From the NCBI GenBank assembly GCA_011754535.1, contig JAAQVN010000001.1, positions 372,001-436,000 of the forward strand: a DNA stretch of 64,000 nt. The letters run 5' to 3'. The DNA comes from Enterobacter asburiae. GTDB taxonomy: Bacteria; Pseudomonadota; Gammaproteobacteria; Enterobacterales; Enterobacteriaceae. Within the stretch, counting starts at the first letter, position 1, and each line of letters starts with the position of its first letter. The notes beneath the pieces are model-generated. The model saw nothing but the letters and a program-made list of their open reading frames with translations, ran no database searches and was not told the DNA's origin. The position numbers and the translations under genes are program-made. Shown here piece after piece: positions 38,521 through 46,507 of this stretch.

Positions 38521-39362
38521 TGGCCGTTCGCCTCGCTCTGTTGGCGGCAGTAATCGGTGTCGGAGCAGACAAACATTCGTTTGCCCGTGTCGTCCAGCAC
38601 CACTTCGTCGAGATAGCTGTGTCTGGAGCCGCAGATGGCGCACGGCTCGTCCCACTCCTGCACCGTAAACGGGTGATCGTCGAAATCCAGGCTTTCGACA
38701 CGTGTATACGGCGGTACGGCGTAGATGCGTTTTTCACGTCCGGCACCAAAGAGCTGCAGGGCGGGCATCATGTCCATCTTCGGGTTGTCGAATTTCGGGA
38801 TCGGTGACGGGTCCATCACGTAGCGCCCGTTGACCTTCACCGGGTAGGCGTAAGTGGTGGCGATATGGCCGAAGCGGGCGATATCCTCATACAGTTTGAC
38901 CTGCATTACCCCGTACTCTTCCAGCGCGTGCATGGTGCGGGTCTCGGTTTCGCGCGGCTCGATAAAGCGCAGCGGTTCCGGGATCGGCACCTGGAAAATC
39001 AGAATCTGATCTTCCGTCAGCGGAGTTTCCGGGATGCGGTGACGGGTCTGGATCAGCGTCGCGTCTTCGGTTTTTTCGGTGGTGTTGACGCCCGTTACGC
39101 GCTTAAAGAAGTTGCGGATCGACACCGCGTTGGTGGTGTCGTCCGCGCCCTGGTCGATGACCTTCAGCACGTCCGCTTCACCGATCACGCTGGCGGTCAG
39201 CTGGATGCCGCCCGTGCCCCAGCCGTAGGGCATCGGCATTTCGCGGCCGCCGAACGGCACCTGATAGCCCGGAATAGCCACCGCTTTTAAAATAGCGCGG
39301 CGGATCATGCGTTTGGTTTGCTCGTCCAGATAGGCAAAGTTGTAGCCGCTTAAGTTAGCCAT
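38517..39362 (-). CDS. phnJ: PhnJ, radical SAM C-P lyase
   Basis: PhnJ breaks the carbon-phosphorus bond by radical chemistry, releasing the alkane and 5-phospho-ribose cyclic phosphate. The 281-residue length equals that of E. coli. The non-canonical C-terminal Cys set is intact at C241, C244, C266 and C272 (CAIC..MFVCSDTDYC), providing the [4Fe-4S] cluster and the catalytic thiol. It overlaps phnI by 8 bp. Confidence 0.98.
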   Translation of the reverse strand: MANLSGYNFAYLDEQTKRMIRRAILKAVAIPGYQVPFGGREMPMPYGWGTGGIQLTASVIGEADVLKVIDQGADDTTNAVSIRNFFKRVTGVNTTEKTEDATLIQTRHRIPETPLTEDQILIFQVPIPEPLRFIEPRETETRTMHALEEYGVMQVKLYEDIARFGHIATTYAYPVKVNGRYVMDPSPIPKFDNPKMDMMPALQLFGAGREKRIYAVPPYTRVESLDFDDHPFTVQEWDEPCAICGSRHSYLDEVVLDDTGKRMFVCSDTDYCRQQSEANGQ

Positions 39363-40419
39363 TGGCGCGCTCCCGTTGCAGGCGTTTCAGCAGTTCCAGT
39401 TCGGCCTGGAAATCGACGTAGTGCGGCAGCTTGAGGTGCGAGACAAAGCCAGCGGCCTCGACGTTATCCGCGTGGGCCAGCACGAACTCTTCGTCCTGCG
39501 CCGGGCCGGCGATGTGCTCGCCGTACTCCGGTGCCTGCAGGGCGCGGTCAACCAGCGCCATCGCCATCGCCTTGCGCTCGCCGAGGCCAAACACCAGCCC
39601 GTAGCCGCGGGTAAAGTGCGGATCTTCATTCTCTGGCGCGACGAAACCGTTCACCATTTCACACTCGGTCATTAGCAGTTCGCCGACGTTCACTGCAAAA
39701 CCCAGCTCTTCCGGTACGATTTCAACGTCGATATAGCCGCTGCGGATCTCCGCCGCAAACGGGTGGTTGCGCCCGTAGCCGCGCTGGGTGGAGTAGGCCA
39801 GCGCCAGCAGATAGCCTTCGTCGCCTCGCATCAGCTGCTGCAGGCGGGACGAGCGCGAGCACGGGTAAACCGGTGGCGTGCGGGTAATGTCATCCGGCGC
39901 GGCTCCCGTGTCCTCTTCCGCCTTCGCCAGCCCCTGGTTTGCCAGCAGGCTAAAGACGTGCGGAGACGGTTCCTGTTCGGCGTCTGAAGTGCTAAGCGTT
40001 GGGGCTTCGCCGTTCGCCAGCAGGGTGAAGTCCAGCAGGCGATGGGTGTAATCGTAGGTAGGGCCAAGCAGCTGGCCGCCGGGGATGTCTTTATAAACGG
40101 CAGAAATGCGGCGCTCCAGGCGCATCTCCGCCGTGTCTACCGGCTCGCTCACCGCCAGTTTGGCAAGGGTAGTGCGGTAGGCGCGCAGCAGGAAGATGGC
40201 TTCCACGTTATCGCCGCTGGCCTGCTTAAGGGCCAGCGCCGCCAGCTCGCGGTCGGCAATGCCGCCCTCGGTCATCACCCGGTCAACCGCGAGGTTAAGC
40301 TGCTGTTCAATCTGGGCGACGCTCAGCTCGGGAAGCCGTTCATCGCCTCGTCGTCTGTGTTCTTGCAAGGCATGGGCGGCGGCGATGGCCTTTTCGCCCC
40401 CTTTGACGGCTACGTACAT
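39355..40419 (-). CDS. phnI: PhnI, RPnTP synthase subunit
   Basis: PhnI is the nucleosidase-type core subunit that, with PhnG, PhnH and PhnL, displaces adenine from ATP with a phosphonate. The start [12 protein letters not shown] gives 354 residues as in E. coli and overlaps the phnH stop by one base (TGATG). Long conserved stretches are intact, for example DRVMTEGGIADRELAALALK, GPTYDYTHRLLDFTLLANGE and HLKLPHYVDFQAELELLKRL. Confidence 0.97.
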   Translation of the reverse strand: MYVAVKGGEKAIAAAHALQEHRRRGDERLPELSVAQIEQQLNLAVDRVMTEGGIADRELAALALKQASGDNVEAIFLLRAYRTTLAKLAVSEPVDTAEMRLERRISAVYKDIPGGQLLGPTYDYTHRLLDFTLLANGEAPTLSTSDAEQEPSPHVFSLLANQGLAKAEEDTGAAPDDITRTPPVYPCSRSSRLQQLMRGDEGYLLALAYSTQRGYGRNHPFAAEIRSGYIDVEIVPEELGFAVNVGELLMTECEMVNGFVAPENEDPHFTRGYGLVFGLGERKAMAMALVDRALQAPEYGEHIAGPAQDEEFVLAHADNVEAAGFVSHLKLPHYVDFQAELELLKRLQRERANG

Positions 40420-41003
40420 CAGCACACCTCCACGTGGGTGGTTCGCGGGATCGCCAGCAGGCGTTCGCCGCAGGTCAGGATCAGGTCAATGCCCAGCGGG
40501 AACGGGTGCGGGCGCTCGGTCAGCTCGTGAATGATGCACTCCGGCAGCTGCGGCGCGACCATGCGCTCGTCGGCGATGCCTGCGCCCGTCAGGCGCAGCA
40601 TGCGGCCGCCGCTCAGGCTGGAGACCTGCAGGATCAGCGTGGCGCTGGTCTCCGGGGCGACGGCGCTGCCTTCGCTCAGGGCGTTGAGCTGTTCATGGCT
40701 GATTTGCTCATCGGCCACGGCAAAAACCGCCTGCTGGGGCTGATCGACCAGCGGGGCGCTGGTGTGAAAACGCAGGTTCTGGCTGGCGATATCGTTCGAC
40801 AGGGCACCTGACAGCCATACCGGGGTATCGTTGTCCGCCAGCGTCAGCAGCACGCTGGTGGAGGCGAGGTTCAGCGGCAGCCAGCCCTGGGAGAGCTGGT
40901 GCAGGGAGACAATCACGCCCGGCTCGCTCATGGCCTTCAGCAGGCGACGAAAACTTTGTTGGGCATCCTGGACGGCCAGGGTAAAAGCAGGTTGAAGCGT
41001 CAT
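40419..41003 (-). CDS. phnH: PhnH, C-P lyase core subunit
   Basis: PhnH is a structural subunit of the PhnGHIJ core complex, with a PLP-transferase-like fold lacking catalytic residues. The 194-residue length equals that of E. coli. The N-terminus [20 protein letters not shown] and the C-terminal [17 protein letters not shown] are family-typical. It overlaps phnG by 4 bp. Confidence 0.96.
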   Translation of the reverse strand: MTLQPAFTLAVQDAQQSFRRLLKAMSEPGVIVSLHQLSQGWLPLNLASTSVLLTLADNDTPVWLSGALSNDIASQNLRFHTSAPLVDQPQQAVFAVADEQISHEQLNALSEGSAVAPETSATLILQVSSLSGGRMLRLTGAGIADERMVAPQLPECIIHELTERPHPFPLGIDLILTCGERLLAIPRTTHVEVC

Positions 41004-41452
41004 GCGTTATCTCCGCGAACGAGCGTAAAGAAGTCGACCCGGCTGGTGTTCACTTCGGCCTGACGGGCGGCAACCCGTGCGGCGCGGTCGGCTTCCAGCG
41101 GGGCAATAAGGGTTTCCATTAACGTTTGGAAATGCGGGGGTTCCTGCAAAAGGGCGTCGATTACCGCGCAGCGCTCGGCGTGCGCCTTATCGCGACCCAG
41201 CACATAGCTGTAGCCCAGCGTACCGCTGTTCAGGCGGATCGCCGCGCGGGTGAGGGTGGCGTCGCCTGCAAAAAAGCGCTGGCCGGTGCCGCCCATCCGC
41301 GCCTGGATTTGTACCAGGCCGATTTCCGGCGCGCGGATCGTGTCGTAGTCAGGCGCCAGGCCCAGCGCGTTCATGCGCTCGCGCAGGGCGGCAGGCTGGC
41401 AATGGGCCAGCACGCGCATCCAGCGCTGTCGGGTGGAGGTATCGACGTGCAT
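41000..41452 (-). CDS. phnG: PhnG, C-P lyase core subunit
   Basis: PhnG pairs with PhnI in the RPnTP synthase reaction. The 150-residue length equals that of E. coli; [20 protein letters not shown] and the C-terminal [18 protein letters not shown] are highly conserved. It starts immediately after the phnF stop. Confidence 0.97.
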   Translation of the reverse strand: MHVDTSTRQRWMRVLAHCQPAALRERMNALGLAPDYDTIRAPEIGLVQIQARMGGTGQRFFAGDATLTRAAIRLNSGTLGYSYVLGRDKAHAERCAVIDALLQEPPHFQTLMETLIAPLEADRAARVAARQAEVNTSRVDFFTLVRGDNA

Positions 41453-42178
41453 TCAGTGCTCCATGGTGAATTCAATCATGTCGGCGCGGGTCAGGCTGAC
41501 GGAGTATTCCGTCGCGTTGATCTCGCCGTCACGGTGGTTGAGGGTGCGTACGCAGAGCAGCGGGGCCATGTTGGGAATTTCGAGCACCTTGCTCTCTTTT
41601 GCCTGCGCGCGGCGGGCGCTTATGCGCGTCTGGGTGCGCTTGAGGGCGATGCCTGTGGCATCCTGAAGAAAGTCGTGCAGGGAACCGCTGGTAAAGTTTT
41701 GCAGTACGGGCCAGAGGGCCAGATCCGCGAAGTAGTGGTCAATCTGGCATACCGCCACGCCGTTGACCCGGCGCAGCGTGCGCAGGTGAATGACGTTGTC
41801 ACCCTCCTGAATCCCCAGCGCGTCCGCCACGTGGCTGGAGGCCGGGCGCAATACCGAGAGCAGCTTTTCGCTGGTCGGGTGGCTGCCCTGATCCAGCAGG
41901 TTCTGGCTAAAGCGCGCCTGGGCGTTAAGCGGGTAGTCGAACGGGCGCATCAGCACCAGCACGCCCACGCCCTGGCGGCGCTGCACCCAGCCGCGCTCGA
42001 CCAGTTGGTCAATGGCGCGGCGCAGGGTATGGCGATTGACCTCGTAGCGGTCGGCAAGCTGCTGCTCGGCGGGCAGGTAGTCCCCGCAGCGGTAGTGCGT
42101 GCGCAGCTCCACTTCGAGCTTTGCCGCAATCTCCTGCCAGCGGGTGGGGTAACTGGTCGGATGTCTGGATAAGTGCAT
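41453..42178 (-). CDS. phnF: PhnF, GntR/HutC-family regulator
   Basis: PhnF is a GntR-family protein inside the operon, presumed a repressor; its ligand is unknown. The start MHLSRHPTSYP gives 241 residues as in E. coli. N-terminal winged helix-turn-helix (DYLPAEQQLADRYEVNRHTL), then a UTRA effector domain (LRTLRRVNGVAVCQIDHYF, SARRAQ, TRADMIEFTMEH). Confidence 0.96.
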   Translation of the reverse strand: MHLSRHPTSYPTRWQEIAAKLEVELRTHYRCGDYLPAEQQLADRYEVNRHTLRRAIDQLVERGWVQRRQGVGVLVLMRPFDYPLNAQARFSQNLLDQGSHPTSEKLLSVLRPASSHVADALGIQEGDNVIHLRTLRRVNGVAVCQIDHYFADLALWPVLQNFTSGSLHDFLQDATGIALKRTQTRISARRAQAKESKVLEIPNMAPLLCVRTLNHRDGEINATEYSVSLTRADMIEFTMEH

Positions 42179-42198
42179 ACAAATCAAAGCCTCGCTTC

Positions 42199-42978
42199 TC
42201 AGATGAAGTGCTTACGCAAACGTTGAGAGAGGAAATCCAGCAGGCTGACGGTGACGATGATGAGCACCATCAGGGCGCAGGTTTGCTGGAACTGGAAACC
42301 GCGAATCGCTTCCCACAGGGTGACGCCAACCCCGCCTGCGCCCACCATACCCACGACGGTGGCGGAGCGGACGTTGGACTCAAAGCGGTACAGAGAGTAA
42401 GAGATCAGCAGCGGCATCACCTGAGGCAGCACGCCATAGAGGATCTCTTCGATTTTGTTGGCGCCGGTTGCGCGGATGCCTTCCACCGGGCCGGGCTCGA
42501 TGGCTTCGACCGCTTCGGACAGTAGTTTGGAAAGTACGCCGGTGGTGTGGATGAACAGCGCCATGACGCCCGCGAACGGACCCAGGCCAACGGCCACCAC
42601 GAACAGCATCGCAAAGACCATTTCATTGATGGCGCGGCAGGCGTCCATCAGGCGGCGCATCGGCTGGTAGACCCACCACGGCACGATGTTTTCAGCGCTC
42701 ATCAGGCCAAACGGAATGGAGAGAATGACGGCAAGGGCAGTACCCCAGACGGCGATTTGCAGAGTGACCGCCATTTCGCTGAGGTAGTCCTGCCACTGGC
42801 TGAAGTCCGGCGGGAAGAAGTCGGCGGCGAAGGTGGCCATGTTGCCGGAATCTTTGAAGAGCAGCAGCGGATCCATTTCTGCGCCCTTCCAGGAGATAAC
42901 CAGCACCGCCAGCAGAATGGCCCAGCTGATGAGCGAGAACCAGCTGCGCTTTGGCGGCGGGAGGGTGATGGTTTGCAT
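42199..42978 (-). CDS. phnE: PhnE, phosphonate ABC transporter permease
   Basis: PhnE is the membrane channel of the PhnCDE importer. The 259-residue frame is full length. In E. coli K-12 the gene carries an 8-bp duplication that makes it cryptic; no such frameshift is seen here, so the importer should work. About five to six membrane segments and the permease loop [20 protein letters not shown] are present. A repeat pair separates it from phnD. Confidence 0.97.
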   Translation of the reverse strand: MQTITLPPPKRSWFSLISWAILLAVLVISWKGAEMDPLLLFKDSGNMATFAADFFPPDFSQWQDYLSEMAVTLQIAVWGTALAVILSIPFGLMSAENIVPWWVYQPMRRLMDACRAINEMVFAMLFVVAVGLGPFAGVMALFIHTTGVLSKLLSEAVEAIEPGPVEGIRATGANKIEEILYGVLPQVMPLLISYSLYRFESNVRSATVVGMVGAGGVGVTLWEAIRGFQFQQTCALMVLIIVTVSLLDFLSQRLRKHFI

Positions 42979-42998
42979 GTTGACTCCTTTGGGTTTAG

Positions 42999-43091
42999 TC
43001 CCCTCTCCCTTGAGGGAGAGGGTTAGGGTGAGGGGGGAATGTGCGCGCTGATGCCCTCACCCCGGCCCTCTCCCACAGGGAGAGGGAGAAA
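42999..43091. repeat. Palindromic repeat pair, copy 6
   Basis: Two units (CCCTCTCCCTTGAGGGAGAG.. 42999-43037 and ..CCCTCACCCCGGCCCTCTCC 43053-43091) lie just downstream of phnD inside the operon, again directly behind a periplasmic-binding-protein gene. Confidence 0.92.
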
Positions 43092-43095
43092 AGCA

Positions 43096-44112
43096 CTACT
43101 GCACCGCTTTATTCACGCTGGTCATCGCGCCGATCGCGGCGGTGAGGCGGTCGAGGTCTTCCAGTTGAGCCTGGATTTCAGACACTTTGCTGGTCTTCTC
43201 CTCGTCCTTCAGCCCTTTGTTGTCCTTCACGGCCTGCATCTGCTTAAACAGAGCCAGCTGGCGAATCGGGACCAGCTGCAGATCGCTGGACGCACGGAAC
43301 GGCGCCCAGCCCAGACGTTCCAGAACCGCTTTCTCTTCCGGCGTTTTGCCGTAGTTCATAAAGAAGTCGTAGACCTTGTCCTTGGTGCTTTCGGAGAGAT
43401 TTTTGCGCCAGACGATCGGGTCGCCAGGGATCAGCGGCGATTTCCAGATGACCTTCAGCTCTTTCAGCTTGTCCGGCGCGGAGGTCTTCAGCTTGTCGAG
43501 GTTTTCTGTGTTGTTGGTGGCAACGTCCACCTGCTTGTTCGCCACGGCCAGCGCGTTGGTTTCGTGCCCGGCGTTCACCGTGCGTTTGAAGTCGCTGGTG
43601 GAGATGTTGTTTTTCGCGAAGACGTAGTAGCCGGGAACGAGGAAGCCGGAGGTGGAGTTCGGATCGCCGTTACCAAAAGTCAGCTCTTTGCGTTTGGCGA
43701 TCATGTCGTTGAGGGTGTTGATCGGGCTGTCTTTGTTGACGATCAGTACGCTCCAGTAGCCAGGGGAGCCATCTGCCGCAACGGTCTGGGCAAAGACCTG
43801 GCCGTTGGCGCGGTCCACCGCTTCCATCGCCGAGAGGTTACCGTACCAGGCAATGTCCACTTTGTTGAAGCGCATTCCCTGGATGATGCCCGCGTAGTCC
43901 GGGGCGAAAAAGGCGTTTACTTTGATCCCCAGCCTGGTTTCCATATCTTTCAGGAACGGTTCCCACTGAGGCTTCAGGTTCTGCTGTGATTCCGTCGAAA
44001 TAATGCCGAAATTCAGCGCTTTTTCCTGCTCTTCCGCATACGCCGGGCTTAACAGGGTGCTGATGCTGAACATGCTGGTAAAGGCCAGCGCGGCAACGGC
44101 TTTATAGTTCAT
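43096..44112 (-). CDS. phnD: PhnD, phosphonate-binding protein
   Basis: PhnD is the periplasmic binding protein with high affinity for 2-aminoethylphosphonate and related compounds. The start MNYKAVAALAF, six bases after GAGGAA, gives 338 residues as in E. coli; an ATG two codons upstream overlaps the ribosome-binding site. A signal peptide to about residue 26 (PAYA) is followed by NFGIISTESQQNLKPQWEPF, GNLSAMEAVDRANG and NGDPNSTSGFLVPGYYVF. Confidence 0.97.
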   Translation of the reverse strand: MNYKAVAALAFTSMFSISTLLSPAYAEEQEKALNFGIISTESQQNLKPQWEPFLKDMETRLGIKVNAFFAPDYAGIIQGMRFNKVDIAWYGNLSAMEAVDRANGQVFAQTVAADGSPGYWSVLIVNKDSPINTLNDMIAKRKELTFGNGDPNSTSGFLVPGYYVFAKNNISTSDFKRTVNAGHETNALAVANKQVDVATNNTENLDKLKTSAPDKLKELKVIWKSPLIPGDPIVWRKNLSESTKDKVYDFFMNYGKTPEEKAVLERLGWAPFRASSDLQLVPIRQLALFKQMQAVKDNKGLKDEEKTSKVSEIQAQLEDLDRLTAAIGAMTSVNKAVQ

Positions 44113-44135
44113 TTCCATTCCTCGTTATGGGGACG

Positions 44136-44924
44136 TTATGCAGCATGCGCGTGCTCTTCGACGCGGTTTACGCTGCGGTAGAGATGATCAAAACGTTCGT
44201 TATCAAACTGATGGCTCGCGCCATCAAAGAAGACATGCCCCTGCCGCAGGGCGACAATGCGCTCGCAGTAGCGCAGGGCGTAATCCACCTGATGCAGCGT
44301 GACCACCACGGTAATGCCGTCGTTCTGGTTGATGTCGCGCAGGGTTTCCATCACGATGCGCGCCGATTCCGGGTCCAGCGAGGCGATAGGCTCGTCGGCC
44401 AGAATGATTTGCGCTTTCTGCATCAGCGCGCGGGCGATGGCGACGCGCTGCTGTTGTCCACCGGAGAGGGTGGAGACGCGCTGGTGGGCGAAGTGCGCCA
44501 TGCCGACGCGGGTCAGCGCCTGTAAGGCTTCCTGCTTCTGGGATGGGGAGAACCAGCGCAGGCAGGTGCGCCAGAACGGGGTGCTGCCGAGGGCGCCAAT
44601 CAGCACGTTCTCCAGCACCGTAAGACGGTTCACCAGGTTGAACTGCTGGAAGATGTAGCCCGTCCGGGCGCGGCTTTTTCGAATATCGCTCGCCAGACGC
44701 CCTGCGCGCTGCACGGTGTTGCCCAGCAGCTCGACGTGGCTTTCCGGCGTTTTATCGCAGGTAATGAGGCCGCTTAAGTGGCGTAAAAGGGTGGATTTTC
44801 CCGAACCAGACGGCCCGAGAAGCGCCACCATGTCGCCCTGCTGGACGGTCAGATCAACGGCATGCAGCGCCTTGTTGTGATTGAAGGTTTTGCTCAGTTT
44901 CTCGACGCGGATAACAGTTTGCAT
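44136..44924 (-). CDS. phnC: PhnC, phosphonate ABC transporter ATPase
   Basis: PhnC powers the phosphonate importer. The 262-residue length equals that of E. coli. Walker [10 protein letters not shown] near residue 37, signature [14 protein letters not shown] and Walker [13 protein letters not shown] are intact. It is the first gene of phnCDEFGHIJKLMNOP; the promoter lies in the 136-bp gap to yjdN. Confidence 0.97.
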   Translation of the reverse strand: MQTVIRVEKLSKTFNHNKALHAVDLTVQQGDMVALLGPSGSGKSTLLRHLSGLITCDKTPESHVELLGNTVQRAGRLASDIRKSRARTGYIFQQFNLVNRLTVLENVLIGALGSTPFWRTCLRWFSPSQKQEALQALTRVGMAHFAHQRVSTLSGGQQQRVAIARALMQKAQIILADEPIASLDPESARIVMETLRDINQNDGITVVVTLHQVDYALRYCERIVALRQGHVFFDGASHQFDNERFDHLYRSVNRVEEHAHAA

Positions 44925-44965
44925 GTGCTGGGCCTCACGATAAATGTGGCCTCATGCTGGCGCAT

Positions 44966-44992
44966 CAATATGACATTTGGGTTAAGTGCAGG
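44966..44992 (-). promoter_or_regulatory. Candidate Pho box upstream of phnC
   Basis: On the minus strand TTAACCCAAATGTCATATTG resembles the E. coli phnC Pho-box region; only one half site (ATGTCATA) fits CTGTCATA well. PhoB control is expected from the operon's known biology, but the exact site is uncertain. Confidence 0.38.
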
Positions 44993-45060
44993 TTGCGGGA
45001 GTTTGAAGAGTTGAGGGGAGTTTGATGACAGGCGGAGGCAGACCGCCCACCGCCCGAAAA

Positions 45061-45498
45061 TTAGTGCTGTTGCTTAACAACGTTAATCATCCACGGCACG
45101 CCGTATTTGTCGGTGACCTTACCGAAGCCGTGCGCCCAGAAGGTTTCCTGCCAGGCCATTTCGATATTGCCGCCATCGGCGAGGTTGTCGAACCAGCGCT
45201 TGCCTTCCGACACATCCTGCGTGTCGAGCACCAGCGTGAAGCCCGCGTACTGTGCGCTGCTGCCCGGCGGCAGCCCGTCGCTCATCATGATATCGCTGCC
45301 CGCAATGCGGACATTGGAGTGAGCGATAGCCGAATCCGGAAACTGCATGCCGGACGGACAGCCTTCTTCGCTGTTATCGCTTTTTGGCATTTCGCCGAAG
45401 GTTATTTTATAGAGGAGTTCTGCGCCGACGGCCTGCTGATAGAAGACGGTAGCCTCTGCACAGTTGCCGGCGAAAGAGATGTAGGGACTTAACGGCAT
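45061..45498 (-). CDS. yjdN: YjdN (PhnB-like), glyoxalase/VOC-fold protein
   Basis: The 145-residue protein matches E. coli YjdN/PhnB (147). It has the VOC-superfamily pattern, beginning MPLSPYISFAGNCAEATVFY, with FGEMPKSDNSEE, NVRIAGSDIMMSDG and the conserved end WQETFWAHGFGKVTDKYGVP. The function is unknown; it is a metal-binding fold often without retained glyoxalase activity. Despite the old name phnB it is not needed for phosphonate use. Confidence 0.94.
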   Translation of the reverse strand: MPLSPYISFAGNCAEATVFYQQAVGAELLYKITFGEMPKSDNSEEGCPSGMQFPDSAIAHSNVRIAGSDIMMSDGLPPGSSAQYAGFTLVLDTQDVSEGKRWFDNLADGGNIEMAWQETFWAHGFGKVTDKYGVPWMINVVKQQH

Positions 45499-45545
45499 AA
45501 TCTTTACCTCACGTAAGAAAAGCCCGTTAAGTGTAGTTCCCGAAA

Positions 45546-45571
45546 GCCCGGTAAGCGAAGCGCCACCGGGC
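45546..45571. repeat. Single E. coli-type REP unit between yjdN and yjdM
   Basis: GCCCGGTAAGCGAAGCGCCA followed by CCGGGC has the REP stem and GCG/CGC core. It lies 8 bp before the yjdM stop. Confidence 0.8.
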
Positions 45572-45578
45572 GGGTAAA

Positions 45579-45914
45579 TCAGTTCTTTTTCACGAACTCA
45601 GATTTCAGTTTCATTGGACCGAAGCCGTCAATTTTGCAGTCGATATTATGATCGCCTTCAACCAGACGGATATTCTTCACTTTGGTACCAATCTTCAGCA
45701 TGGAAGAGCTGCCTTTCACCTTCAGATCTTTGACCACGGTTACGCTGTCGCCATCCGCCAGCAGATTGCCGTTCGCATCTTTGACGACCAGCGCATCAGC
45801 ATCCTGCGCTGGCTCGGCATCATTCCATTCGTGTGCGCATTCCGGGCAGATGAACATGCCATTATCTTCATAGGTGTATTCAGAATTGCATTTTGGACAG
45901 TGTGGGAGTTGCAT
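45579..45914 (-). CDS. yjdM: YjdM (PhnA-like), zinc-ribbon protein
   Basis: The 111-residue protein matches E. coli YjdM/PhnA. An N-terminal zinc ribbon (CPKC near residue 6, CPEC near residue 24) is followed by the PhnA domain ([20 protein letters not shown], then [20 protein letters not shown]). The function is unknown; the name PhnA was an early misassignment to phosphonate use. It is probably transcribed with its own promoter in the AT-rich gap upstream. Confidence 0.95.
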   Translation of the reverse strand: MQLPHCPKCNSEYTYEDNGMFICPECAHEWNDAEPAQDADALVVKDANGNLLADGDSVTVVKDLKVKGSSSMLKIGTKVKNIRLVEGDHNIDCKIDGFGPMKLKSEFVKKN

Positions 45915-46507
45915 ATCGGTATCCTCAAAAGTGTTAACGCGCTGGAAAGTGCCAGCTTAATGACGGCAGAGTGCCGAAAAAGGCGGCAAGTATAGCGCAA
46001 ATCCACACGTTTGTCGGTGATATTGTGAATTTAAAAAACGCAGAAAATGTATTGTGAGTGACACTTACTGTCAGTCAGCTAAGCGATGCTAACGTCATTA
46101 ACACGGTGGAAAGAGAAGTCGCTAAATATATCGAATATTTTATTACGGCAAATTGCTACGCACCTTCATTTCAGATAAGGTGAAGCAACACATTGTTATT
46201 TATCTTCGAACTTTGCTGCCATACATTTCTTATGGCGGCGGCCTATCCCTCTCTTTTTAGGTGGGTAAATAATGATGATATATCTTGGAGCTTCTTAAAA
46301 TGGGTCAGGCTTTTTATCTTTTGGCTTCCGGGCCTTGAGGAGAGCTTTACACGCCATGCAGGGATAGCCATTTATTTCTGATTATCTTCAATCAGTTATA
46401 TTCCGGTGAACATGTTTTCCACACGTGATCATATAAGCCTGAACATTATAATTAAAACAAGTGGCTTAATAAAAGTAATAAATTTGCGTTAAGGAAAGGC
46501 TTTTATC
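45915..46507. other. AT-rich intergenic region between yjdM and crfC
   Basis: About 590 bp of markedly AT-rich DNA holds the divergent promoters of yjdM and crfC. One open frame of 62 codons (46193-46381) has no ribosome-binding site or recognisable features. I see no tRNA, sRNA or operator that I can name. Confidence 0.5.

Noticed and set aside
46193..46381. Possible 62-residue membrane peptide in the yjdM-crfC gap
   Set aside because: No ribosome-binding site, odd composition and no family resemblance; hydrophobicity follows from AT-rich DNA.
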